NCBI GenBank assembly: GCA_030267965.1
Contig: BRYA01000211.1
Span: forward strand, 31,301-95,300
DNA length: 64,000 bases
From: Triparma columacea
Taxonomy: Eukaryota > Sar > Bolidophyceae > Parmales > Triparmaceae
Reading direction: 5' to 3'
Of the stretch, positions 9,987-19,800 are shown in pieces. Below the pieces are notes generated by a model. That model was not told the DNA's origin. It worked only from the letters and a program-made list of their open reading frames with translations, and ran no database searches. The first letter of the stretch is position 1, and the number at the start of each line of letters is the position of its first letter. A program made the position numbers and the translations under genes.

Positions 9987-12900
9987 TCATCCTTGGCCCC
10001 CAACCTTCACCTCCCCCTCCCCCCCTCTCCCCCTCCCCGTTGATAAGTCCTCATCCCATCCCTCTATCGGTTTCCCGATGCTGTCGATCATAATGTCCCC
10101 CGTTAGCGGGCACTCCCTCGCAACGATCCCGTCGTACCTCCTCTTGAGTTCCTCCAGTCTCTCCTCGTTTGCCGTCTTAGCCCCCTCCACCCCTCCCCCC
10201 AGCCCCAGCCCCCCCAGTCCCCCCCTCCCGTCCTCCTCCTTGACCGCCCTAGATACGTCCTCGATCTCCTTCATGAGAACCTCGAGTTCCTCCCTCTCCC
10301 CCTCCTCCAAAACCTCAATCACGACCCTCCTAAGCTCGCTGTCGTAGACCTTGAACCCCGACGGGAACGCGTAGTAGTGGTCCCCCTTGTCCACCCTTTC
10401 CCCTCCTACCATAATGTCCCTCCCGCTTATGGCGCACCTGAAGTTCCTCTCAACCTCAACCTTCCTCCCCTTAGCCGCCTCGATCTCCTCCCTATAATCG
10501 TCGCACGCCAGGTCGCACTCTGCTATGGAGTCCTTGTAGCTGCTAATCTTCTCGCTGTACACCGTCAGTGCCGCCACGATCTCCCCCTTGAACGTGTCTA
10601 TAGTCGAGAAGTCAGGTAGGAATGGTAGGACGTCCTCTATCGATAGCACGCCCGACCCGCTCTCCCTCAGGACGCTTATAACCCTGTCGACGGGGTCGCC
10701 ACCGTCCCCGTTGTCCGAGGCCGCGTGCGAGGCAATGAGGAGCCAGAGGTCCTTCTGAGATGGCCCTGCAGTGTTCTTGGCGAGGGACCTGGCGAGACCA
10801 GGGTCGACGGCAAGGGCTAGGGAGACGGCGGAACGGAGCATGCCCATGAGGACGTAGAGCTTCACGGCGGAACGGTGGTGGCGTTTGGTCTTGAGGACGC
10901 AACGGAGGGAGAAGGGGAGGTCAAGGGGGGGGGGAGCGCCGGAGGAGGTTATGCTAGTCAAGTAGCGGAAGAGGGGCTGCTCGTCGTCGAGCTCGGCGTA
11001 GAGGGAGAGGAGGTAGTTGTGGATGGCGGTTGATTTGCAACCCAGCTTAACGACGCCTTCGAGGTAGCGGAGAATGGCCTCATCGATGAGGTCCTCAAGG
11101 GAGTGGGGGGTGTCTGCATCCCCCCCGACCTCGTCCTCGTCGTCATCCTCAAGCTCGCGCCTCTCCTCGGCGAGCCGGTGGACGTGGAGGATCGCCGGTA
11201 GGAGCTTCGTCGGATCTAGCCCGTCCTTGTACCGACGGAGGAAGGAAGCCCCCGCCTCTATGGGAGCCCTGGAAAGGAGCTCCGCAGCGTGCCGGTAGTA
11301 AACGTCAGCGAACTTGCTCATTTCAGAGTTCTCGAGGATCCTCACCGCCGCGATCGCGCCCTTGGCGCGGCTCTGCTCGATGTTCTTTATCCCTAGAGCC
11401 GAAGCCACTGCCGAAGCGTAGTCCCCGGAGGCCGCGGCCGCCGCGGCAATCTCGTGGGGGGCCGCGTCGTGGGAGGCGAGGACCTTGAGGGTCGTCGCGG
11501 AGTCCAGGTTCTTAGCGTGGTGGGCGAGGAACTGTCCTATTGCGGCGTCATTATTTTTCGAGGACGCCTCGCGGTCGGCAAGGAGGAGCTCGGTAAGCCA
11601 GGCCCCGAGCATGACGAATTGGACATTGTCGTTGGGCTTTTTGAAGCTTGTTTGGTGTTGTTTGTTTAGCTTCGTAAAAGTTTCCGTCAGGTACGCAATG
11701 AGGGCGGCGTTCGAGGAGGGAGATGTTTGGGTATCGTCGGGGGCGGAGCCCAAGAGGTTGGGCAAACAGAGGCGGAGGGCAGTGGCGGCAAAGGAGGCCA
11801 AGGACTTGGGCGCCTTTGCGAACCATCGCGCGGCGAGGACGTCCCGCTCCTTCGAGAGGTGGTACTCGGCGCGACAAAGGTTCACAACGGAACGCTCTGA
11901 AGGATTTTGACAGAGAGTTACGACATCGTCAAAGGCGTCCTCGTCCGACTTGATTTGCTCTGGCGTGTTGGAAGAAGGCGAAACGACTCCAGAGCCCTCC
12001 AAGATCTTCCTTAACCTGAGCCTCCAAATGTCTCGTTCCTCATAGGGAGACGAAACGGTAAAGAGATTCTCTCCCCGACGAAGCCAAACCGAACCAGGGC
12101 GGCGAGCGTCGCTAATGAGTTCAGGATTTGGGGGGTGCGGGGTGGTCGATGTCGCGTGTAGCTCTGGAATGCGGTCCCTCTGTACTATCTTGTTGGAGAT
12201 CCTAGAAACAAACGTGAGTGTCCCCGTTGATTCGAGCAGCACGAAATGGTACTTGGTAAGGCCGAAGCCAACGGGGGGTGAAAAAATGTTGATATCCTCA
12301 AACATGAGAATCGAAGAGTCCTTGACGCCCCCTGCCTTGGAATTATTCTGCGTTGACAAAGCTGTGTTGCCCCTGTCAATGGTGCCGTAGTAGATTCCGA
12401 ACTCGGACATGAAGGCAAAGTCATCCCCAATGATCTTCATTTGCGTGCCGTCGATACTCCCCGGGAGCTCCACGAATGACGAATGGGCATTTGGTGCGAA
12501 TGCTGCCCCTAAGGCTGTTTGATGCTGAGGTTCTGTGGCAGATGGTTGTGGTGACGAGGAGGAGGAGGAGGAGGAGGAGGGGGGGGGGGACGTCATCGTG
12601 TGAAACCTGGTCCTCCTCCCAATGCCGCTGGTCGTCGCAAGGACGGTGACGTTATCGGTGGAGGTTCTGACGAAGAAGATGGAGTCGACGCGAGCAGGGG
12701 GTGGGGGAGGGTTGAGAGGAGAGGGACGTTGAGCTTGACCTTGATCCTGCTCAGAATCAAATTCCGACTCGTCGTCACCAGTCGACAAGGTGCCCACAAG
12801 CGCTATGTAGTCGTCAGAGGTTGTAGATGAATGGGAGGTGGAGGGACCGCCCGATGGGCCGCCTGTCGCATTGTGTGAAGTGGATGACACTGGAACATTC

Positions 12901-13592
12901 TTGCTGCCCTCCAGTAGGGATGCTTCATAAACCCTACCATACCTCCCCGTCCCCAGCAATATCCTCTTGGCCCCACCCTCCGTGCCGTACTGCGCATCCC
13001 AAGCAACTGACGTGACGCACTGCGGAAAAGTGGTGCCGGAACCTGAAGATGAGGAGGACTTCCTTGTAGATCTCTTTCGAGGAGGTGCAGGGGACATGTT
13101 CAAGTGGCGATCCCACTTGCTCAGCAGAGACGCCGAAGAAATATCAGACGGCGAGGATGTGAAGGCCGATGAGTGCACATAGACGTGCTGAATGCTCTGC
13201 TGGCGAGCAGCATCCGAGGTTTTAGTCCCAGTGGTTAAAACTAAATGGGACCCCGTTGGATCCATAAAGGCGCTAAGAATAGTTGAGCAAGATGATGGTA
13301 GCTGCTTCGTTGAACTCCCAGAATCGGTCACCTTCCATCTGTGCACCCTCACACACCCCCCTCCCCCTTCGCTCTCGGTAAGCAGGCACAATACCCCTCC
13401 CCCACCAGATCGAATCATCTTCCATGATTGTGAACCATTCCCATTATCCTTTTCACTTCTCCCATCGCTCCCTGATCCAGCCGTTAGTACAGAAAATGCC
13501 TTAAAAAGTGAAGATTTTCCTGAAGAGGTCTCTTTCGGAGTGTGTTGGCTGAATTCAGGGAACGTTACTGATTCCGATTGGAACAGCGACAT
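9987..13592 (-). CDS. VPS18: vacuolar sorting protein 18 (HOPS/CORVET subunit), RING ligands missing
   Basis: A 1201-residue single-exon protein. VPS18 is a core subunit of the HOPS and CORVET tethering complexes at endosomes and the vacuole/lysosome. The N-terminal half is the beta-propeller, interrupted by long low-complexity Ser/Pro/Gly insertions, with the family landmark FMSEFGIYYGTID. The second half is the alpha-solenoid, including clathrin-heavy-chain-type repeats (YYRHAAELLSRAPIEAGASF; HNYLLSLYAELDDEQPLFRYL). The C-terminus aligns with the VPS18 RING region (FRCAISGRDIMVGG ... ECPLTGDIMIDSIGKPI), but the ladder of zinc-binding cysteines and histidines is gone: only one cysteine remains at each end. 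The ATG at 13592 is the first in frame, although the frame is open to 13640. It converges with SmD2. Confidence 0.88.
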   Translation of the reverse strand: MSLFQSESVTFPEFSQHTPKETSSGKSSLFKAFSVLTAGSGSDGRSEKDNGNGSQSWKMIRSGGGGVLCLLTESEGGGGCVRVHRWKVTDSGSSTKQLPSSCSTILSAFMDPTGSHLVLTTGTKTSDAARQQSIQHVYVHSSAFTSSPSDISSASLLSKWDRHLNMSPAPPRKRSTRKSSSSSGSGTTFPQCVTSVAWDAQYGTEGGAKRILLGTGRYGRVYEASLLEGSKNVPVSSTSHNATGGPSGGPSTSHSSTTSDDYIALVGTLSTGDDESEFDSEQDQGQAQRPSPLNPPPPPARVDSIFFVRTSTDNVTVLATTSGIGRRTRFHTMTSPPPSSSSSSSSSPQPSATEPQHQTALGAAFAPNAHSSFVELPGSIDGTQMKIIGDDFAFMSEFGIYYGTIDRGNTALSTQNNSKAGGVKDSSILMFEDINIFSPPVGFGLTKYHFVLLESTGTLTFVSRISNKIVQRDRIPELHATSTTPHPPNPELISDARRPGSVWLRRGENLFTVSSPYEERDIWRLRLRKILEGSGVVSPSSNTPEQIKSDEDAFDDVVTLCQNPSERSVVNLCRAEYHLSKERDVLAARWFAKAPKSLASFAATALRLCLPNLLGSAPDDTQTSPSSNAALIAYLTETFTKLNKQHQTSFKKPNDNVQFVMLGAWLTELLLADREASSKNNDAAIGQFLAHHAKNLDSATTLKVLASHDAAPHEIAAAAAASGDYASAVASALGIKNIEQSRAKGAIAAVRILENSEMSKFADVYYRHAAELLSRAPIEAGASFLRRYKDGLDPTKLLPAILHVHRLAEERRELEDDDEDEVGGDADTPHSLEDLIDEAILRYLEGVVKLGCKSTAIHNYLLSLYAELDDEQPLFRYLTSITSSGAPPPLDLPFSLRCVLKTKRHHRSAVKLYVLMGMLRSAVSLALAVDPGLARSLAKNTAGPSQKDLWLLIASHAASDNGDGGDPVDRVISVLRESGSGVLSIEDVLPFLPDFSTIDTFKGEIVAALTVYSEKISSYKDSIAECDLACDDYREEIEAAKGRKVEVERNFRCAISGRDIMVGGERVDKGDHYYAFPSGFKVYDSELRRVVIEVLEEGEREELEVLMKEIEDVSRAVKEEDGRGGLGGLGLGGGVEGAKTANEERLEELKRRYDGIVARECPLTGDIMIDSIGKPIEGWDEDLSTGRGRGGEGEVKVGGQG

Positions 13593-13827
13593 TGTTTTGT
13601 GTTTAGACTTCAGCCTGGTAGTGGTAGGGGGCGGCCACAATGGGTAAGATGAGTTTGAGATTGGGAACTTTAGTCACTCCTGCAATTTTTTTCGGTTTTA
13701 AGGGGCCAGAAACGTGCCATTGACGACAAAGAAATCGCCCTTCCTTCGTTCCGGTCACTCGGCTCCCTCAATTAAGTCGTTTTTTCGGGGTTTCTCCCTC
13801 CACCAGTCCTATATTTTTCTTGAAGGC

Positions 13828-15202
13828 ATGCGGTGCTACACATCACAATCGAAAGGGGGGTCCTCGAGGGAACCTCTGACGGGTACGCTCAATTCAAGCA
13901 CTATATTTTTCAAGTCGCTGTTCGGTGCGGGCGTGCTTTCTCTCCCGCATGCCTTTGCAACTGTTGGTCTCCCCCTTGCTATGACAGTGTATATTTTCAT
14001 ATGCATGTTGTGTTGCGGGACCGTTTGGCTTTTGTTGATGGCGAAGCAGTACGCGGTCGAGCTGGGGGCGAGGGAGCAGTTGACGTTTCAGGACCTAGCT
14101 ACCTTCCTGGTGGGCCCCAAGGCCGGGGCAGTTGTTGCCATGGTCATCTGCCTCTGCGAATTGTGTTTCTGCAGCGGCTTTATAATTGTAACTTTAGACA
14201 ACTTCGGTCAAGCTGAGCCGGGGGTGAGTAGGGAAGTAGCAGTTTTGGTGCTGACACCAATCCTGATAATGTTGGGGCAGATCAAGTGGTTGCCTGAGCT
14301 GTGTATATTTAGGTGAGACGAGCGAAGCGAGTCGCGGGAAAGGTTGTATTTGATGGAACAAAGTGTCTTGTCCGTTGATTATCCACTAATACCCACATCT
14401 CCCTCGCAGTTTTCTAGGGGCTCTTATTTATGGCGTTGGAGTGATAGGGTGCTCCATTTCATACGGCATCCAGAATTGGACTCCTCCCCCCCACTCCTTT
14501 GAGTTCAAATGGGGGGGGCTATCCTCTTTCGTCGGTACTGCAACTTACGCACTCGAAGGTATTTGCTTGGTGCTTCCGGTCGAGAGATCCATGGCAAGGA
14601 AGGAACAAGCTGTCTCCATGTCAGTCTGGTGCCTCCTTCTTTACGGTTTCGTAACCCTGGCGTACTCGTCCGTGGCATATTCTGCAGGACTAGGACGAGC
14701 CGACTGTCCAATAGTCACTGACTGTTTTGACAATGGGTCGGCGGCTTATACACTCAGAATAGGGTTATGTATCGCCCTAATTCTGTCTCATCCCGTCACC
14801 CTGTTCCCGGCTTCCGAGATAATGGAGAATTTGCTCATGTCGTGGAGTGCCAACGAGCGCGCTAGCGGAAAGAGCTCGGAACTCACCACGCTTTTAATGG
14901 TTGAAGAAGAGGAGAAGGATGTTGAGCCAAGGAAGTTCAAATTCGGGAAAGCATTGCGAGTCTTCAACGTGTGCCTTACCCTGGTAGTCGGCTACTTGTT
15001 CAAGGATTTTTCGTCTTTCTCGAATATAATTGGTGCGATCGGGCTAACATTAGTAGGCTTTGTCTTCCCTCCGATCCTCTACCTAAAAGCTACGAAACGC
15101 AATAATGTTACGGTTGGATTAGGGATAAAGGTGACAATATTTGGCTGTTTCTTCTTAGCCGCGTTCAATCTTTTGTTTGTAGGGTTTGAGGCGGTTGTGT
15201 AG
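13828..15202 (+). CDS. amino acid/auxin permease (AAAP) family transporter
   Basis: Proton-coupled amino-acid transporter of the AAAP/SLC36-SLC38 superfamily, in the plasma or vacuolar membrane. Exons 13828-14312 and 14410-15202 with a 97-nt phase-2 intron; 425 residues, the usual size for the family. Landmarks: first helix SLFGAGVLSLPHAFATVGLP, with the GAG-L-LP unwound-helix motif typical of the fold, and TYALEGICLVLPVERSM, matching the SLC36 consensus in helix 6. About ten or eleven hydrophobic helices follow family spacing. The frame upstream of the ATG at 13828 is open to 13714 but has no earlier ATG. The intron begins with a GAGCGAAGCGAG-type motif shared with other introns here. Substrate not predictable. 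Confidence 0.9.
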
Positions 15203-15576
15203 ATGGGGGTGAGAGGAAGGGGGATGAAAGAAAGATGGGGGGGAATATTTAACCGCTATTTTTTACCACAGCAAAACATTAAGCAATTCCAGTTCAAACC
15301 CAGAAGGAAAAATTTACTACAGGGGAGGGCATTGAGTGCGAGGATTGCGATTAGCGTGAGAATGAACAACTTCATATTTCTCTGAAGAAACTTTGTCAGA
15401 GGCAGGAGGAACAGAGGCACAGATTTTGGGGTTGGTGATGGCAGTTTTGGTTGGACTCCAATATTAGCACCTACACGACACTTCTGCCTAAGTGGAGTAG
15501 CCTCAAGGTTTTTTTGATCACTTTCACATCGTAATTTGCCGCTATAAACTTACACTTGGTGTAGGTTCGCTCAAAA
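15203..15576. other. intergenic region
   Basis: 374 bases between two plus-strand genes: 3' UTR of the transporter and promoter/5' UTR of the ankyrin-MYND gene. The few short open frames show no coding character. No RNA gene seen. Confidence 0.4.
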
Positions 15577-16737
15577 ATGGAATCACGATCAGAGGTACAA
15601 TCGTCACACAATTCATCAGAGACCACAAATGTGCCAGTATCTAGTTGTGACGATTTGACAGACGGTCAGGAGTTGTGCTTGAAGTGGGCTGATGACCAAG
15701 ACTGGGATCTCATCAAGGGGTATGCCAAGGAACATGGTCCTGAGGGTTTGTTAGGAGTTTATACAGTGCTTGTTGATGAGAAATGGAAGACAGCTTCAGT
15801 CCTCACTAGAGCCTCTCATTACCAAAACGTTGAGATTGTCAAGCTTACCTTAGAGGCCGGCTTCAACAACAAGGAAGCCATGTACACTGCCGCATGTGCA
15901 TCAATGAAGAATAGTGACAATTCAACAATCTTGAGATTGCTCTTAGAACATGGACTTGACCCTAATATTGACCCACGATTCGAAGTAGAAAGGTTGGTGG
16001 GTCGTAACCCTAACCCTGCCAACCTTTTGGTGCTTGCTGCTACTGTGGGACACATTGATCACGCCATAGCACTTCTCGATCATGGAGCAAATGTGAACAA
16101 GACAGTGGTTGACGATAATGGAGTTGTTGCTTCACCACTTACTTTTACTGTCAATTATGGAGCGCACGACTTATGCAGGCTGTTTCTCACGTACGGTGCT
16201 ATTCCAACCACCAACGACGTGGAAAATGTGTTGAATATATGCCTCTTTGCGTGCACAGGAGAAAACCCTAGGCTTAGTAGAGATGTCGCAATAAAGATGT
16301 TCACAACATTCCTCCATCTCGGAAAGCCCGATTCCGACGTAGTTCGAGACAAATTCAATTCTTTCCATCCTTCCCAACGAGATCCTACGATCGCCAACAT
16401 CACGAAACATTACCTTCAAGGCCGTCCCTTCTGTTGCTTTGTTTGCGAGGCTCTAACTGCCAAGTCCCGCGACAAGCTCCTAATGTGTCCCTGTCGCAAC
16501 GTCGCCTACTGCTCGAGGGAGTGCCAGCTCAAGCACTGGAAGGAGCACAAGGTGCAGTGCACGGGACCGCTGAACGAAAGGGGGGAGAGTGAGGCAATGG
16601 TCAAGAAAAGATCCAAGACAGGGAAGGGATCGGCGGCGGGAGCAACGGTGGTGGGAGTAGCGGAAGGAGCAGTTGCGACGGAGAAGAATGGCAACAAGGG
16701 GAAGAAGGGCAAGAATGGTAGGGGTAAGAAGAAGTGA
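15577..16737 (+). CDS. ankyrin-repeat protein with C-terminal MYND zinc finger
   Basis: 386 residues in one exon from an ATG at 15577. Residues ~70-260 contain ankyrin-type helices: LTRASHYQNVEIVKLTLEAG, ILRLLLEHGLDPN, LVLAATVGHIDHAIALLDHG, then LCRLFLTYGA. Residues ~284-327 are a complete MYND finger: CFVCEALTAKSRDKLLMCPC, then NVAYCSRECQLKHWKEHKVQC, supplying the C-C, C-C, C-C, H-C ligand set. The tail is lysine/glycine-rich (KGKKGKNGRGKKK), possibly nuclear-targeting or RNA-binding. By family, ankyrin and MYND modules are protein-interaction domains, often in signalling or chromatin adaptors. No catalytic SET segment is present. Codon usage is less GC-biased than in the adjoining NOT1 gene. 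Confidence 0.88.
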   Translation: MESRSEVQSSHNSSETTNVPVSSCDDLTDGQELCLKWADDQDWDLIKGYAKEHGPEGLLGVYTVLVDEKWKTASVLTRASHYQNVEIVKLTLEAGFNNKEAMYTAACASMKNSDNSTILRLLLEHGLDPNIDPRFEVERLVGRNPNPANLLVLAATVGHIDHAIALLDHGANVNKTVVDDNGVVASPLTFTVNYGAHDLCRLFLTYGAIPTTNDVENVLNICLFACTGENPRLSRDVAIKMFTTFLHLGKPDSDVVRDKFNSFHPSQRDPTIANITKHYLQGRPFCCFVCEALTAKSRDKLLMCPCRNVAYCSRECQLKHWKEHKVQCTGPLNERGESEAMVKKRSKTGKGSAAGATVVGVAEGAVATEKNGNKGKKGKNGRGKKK

Positions 16738-16893
16738 ATGAAACTCATTTTTTTCTTTTTCAGACTGGTTTTATTATTGAGCATTATTGGCAATAATCCT
16801 CCGCGTATAGAGTACAACGAACCTCGACCAAATCATCCCCCCCAACCACCCATTCCCTAATCCCCCCTTCCCTTCCCGTCTTCATCCCAAACC

Positions 16894-19800
16894 TCAACCC
16901 TGAACCTTGTTACTGTCCCTTGCAGCATCAGCATTGGACATGCATGAACGACTGACACTCTCAAACACTCGTTCGATCTCTGCAGCGCACCTAGTGAAAG
17001 GATAGCTCCAGAAGTTATAACGTGGGTTCTTAATCAGTTCGATGAATGTAATCAGCAAACCCCAGGGATGGGGACGGTGAACGATTAACCTCTGCGATGT
17101 ATGATGATGATTAGAGAATGGGTTAGGACGTGAAGAATATCTACGGTTGGGAACTCGCTGCTTCGCTCTTCGTTCCGTCTCACCTCGAGAAGCACGCGCG
17201 TGATCTGCTCCTTCACTGCGTCGTTACTGAACTCGGCAAAAAGGAATAGCAACACGCAAGACCAATAGTGGGTATGACTGTTAGGGAAACGCAACTGGTT
17301 CGCAATGCAGTTGATGACGGCGTAGCGGTTGCGGTCGTCGAAACTCATCAACTTCGTGATGATATCCATCTCGGGAGTATGCATGTTCGGCGTGGCGCCG
17401 TTGGAGAGGTTTTCGAGAGCCGATTGCCCGAGATGCACGATGAGGGCATTGGTGATTATCGGGTTGATGTCTCCGCTGCGATTGAGAAGTCTCGATGGGA
17501 GCTTGTTCAAGAACTCTACGTTCATGTACGAGGGATTCTTGAGATAATTGTCAAGATCCACCCTCAGCGGCCCTAAAACGCCTGCAATGTTTGAGAGGAT
17601 CCTCGGAGCCTGCTGGATCTCGGGGAGCTGATCTATCTTCAAGCCCGGGGTGAAGGGGTCGTGGAGCGTCATGCTGCGGGGGAATGCGCTAAGGAAGATA
17701 TTGCGTAGCTGGATGCAGTTGTTGGGGATGAGAGAGACGAAGGAAGTGTGGTACTCTGCGAGGAATTCTGGGAAATCGTGGAGTAGCACGAGCAAAACTC
17801 TCAAAACCCCCTTGTACAGCTCGCGGATCGAGCTATCCAACTCGCCCTTCTGCAAGTACGGGTGGAGGAACGTGAACAGGTCGATTAGTAGCTGGTGCGC
17901 GAGACCGAATCCCTTCTGGCCCTTTGCGAGGAGAAGGTTAGGGAGGAACATCCTGTGCGAGACAAGTTCGAGCCACGCGAACGAAAAACTTGGCAAGACA
18001 CATGGCTGAACGACATGAAGAGCGGAACCAAAGACCCCAAGGATCTGGAGACTGATGGAATCGAGTTGAGGGTCAGGGAGGTTCAGGTCCTGAATCAGGT
18101 TCAAAAGAAGCCGGAACCAGGGTCGCTGGTCGAACTTCTGTCCAGATGTCTTTGCGCTCTCAGACGCAGACATGAGGCAACGGACAGTAATCCCAAGTAC
18201 CTTATTAAGCAGGTTGATCCTTTGCGCGGCAACCTTCTCCATCCCTCCGCCAGAGTTCATGTACTTGAACAACAGGGCGACGAGCTTCGCGTATGCATCC
18301 ACGACATTGTAGTGGAGGACAGAAGCTCCGGTCCCGCTTTCGGGAGGCGTAGCACTTTTGAGAACAGCCTCAATTACAAGTTCGGTCGAGACACGGAAAA
18401 AACGCTCAGAGTTCTCTTCACTCTTCCCTACACCGTGTTGTTGAAGAAGCTGCAAGTACTGAGCGTAGGCCTTCTCGTTTCCAGGACTTTCGTTGTACAC
18501 CCTGATCCAGTAGTCCAGTAGATGCGTCACGCTCTGTCTCGTCTGCGGTGGGTCGTTGCGGGCGGCCAATGCAAGCGCTTCGGCGGCCTTGGCTGCGACG
18601 TCGCTAACTCCAAGTCCCTCACTTCCGTCGACAACGGCAGGGGACGCCGGTGCGGGGGGGGGCTGTGCAGCCTTGGCACTGTCCGCAACGGTCTCGTTCT
18701 TAGTGCCCCTCAATTCGTCCAAGAGCTTGTTCACGCTCTTCTTGTAGTTGGTCTGCTTCGACGCCATTTTGGTGAACGCGTCGATGATGGAGGGGATTTC
18801 ACTAGGGCTCGTTATCCTCTCGTGAACTGCGGTCCTCGCGAAATGTAACGCGAACTCAACCCAAACTCCGTTCCTCCCACCTTCGATGCTCCTCGCAATG
18901 AAGGCGTCGAGCTCGGAGATAATGACCAACTTGGACCTAACAAGCAAAAGCAAGACGGTCCTGTGGAGCTTCCTTTCCTCCTCAGAATTCATGGGGGCAT
19001 AGGTGACCCAAGTCGTAACGTCCTTCGACAAGCTGCTGCAGCCCTCAGCAAGGGCCTCAAGGATGGCTATGAGGCTCTCCAACCTCAAAGGCTCAGCCAA
19101 ACTCAGCTCGTACTGCTGCTTGAAAATTTGTTGTGCAAAGCTCAAGCAGACGTCGTCGCTGGTTGCGATTGCGACCTTCTTAATCTCGGCGACAATATTC
19201 CTAACTTCATGCTGTTCAGGAAGCATGCTGTACGTGACCTCCCCACTACTGGCTCCGGCGGCTGCCAGCAGTGAACTAACACTCATGGACAGCTTCTGGG
19301 TTTGCACGTTAAAGGTCTTCATGCTGTCGGTAGATGAGGCTGCTGAGCCCTCCACGTTGGACCCGGCGACAACAGGCTGCCTTGGCACGCGAACAAAGGC
19401 CTCGTAAACCATGAGCTGTTGAGGCTGGAGTCCTCCTGGTTTCGGCCTCAGAGGCTCAGGGAGCGCATTCGGGTACCTGCCGTTGGCAAAGATAGACATG
19501 TCGTAGAAGGGCTGTCCTGTTTGTTCCCGGTGTTTCCTCCTCGTATTTAGTGGTACGCTGAGGGCTTCGTCAATGTCCCTGAGGGCCTTCTCCGTGGCGG
19601 CCTTCTCGATCAACATGCACCCGAGCTCCAAGTTGTCGGTGCTGCAAACCTGAACGACCTGCTCGATCATCTGCTCGCCATCGGCACCAAGCTTAATGCC
19701 CGCAGAGCTGATAGCAGCATTGAGCAGGTTGCGCAAGTTGGTGGCAACGCTGCCGCGCAACGGCTCCTTGCACGTAACCAAGGCCAAGGAACCAGCGAGG

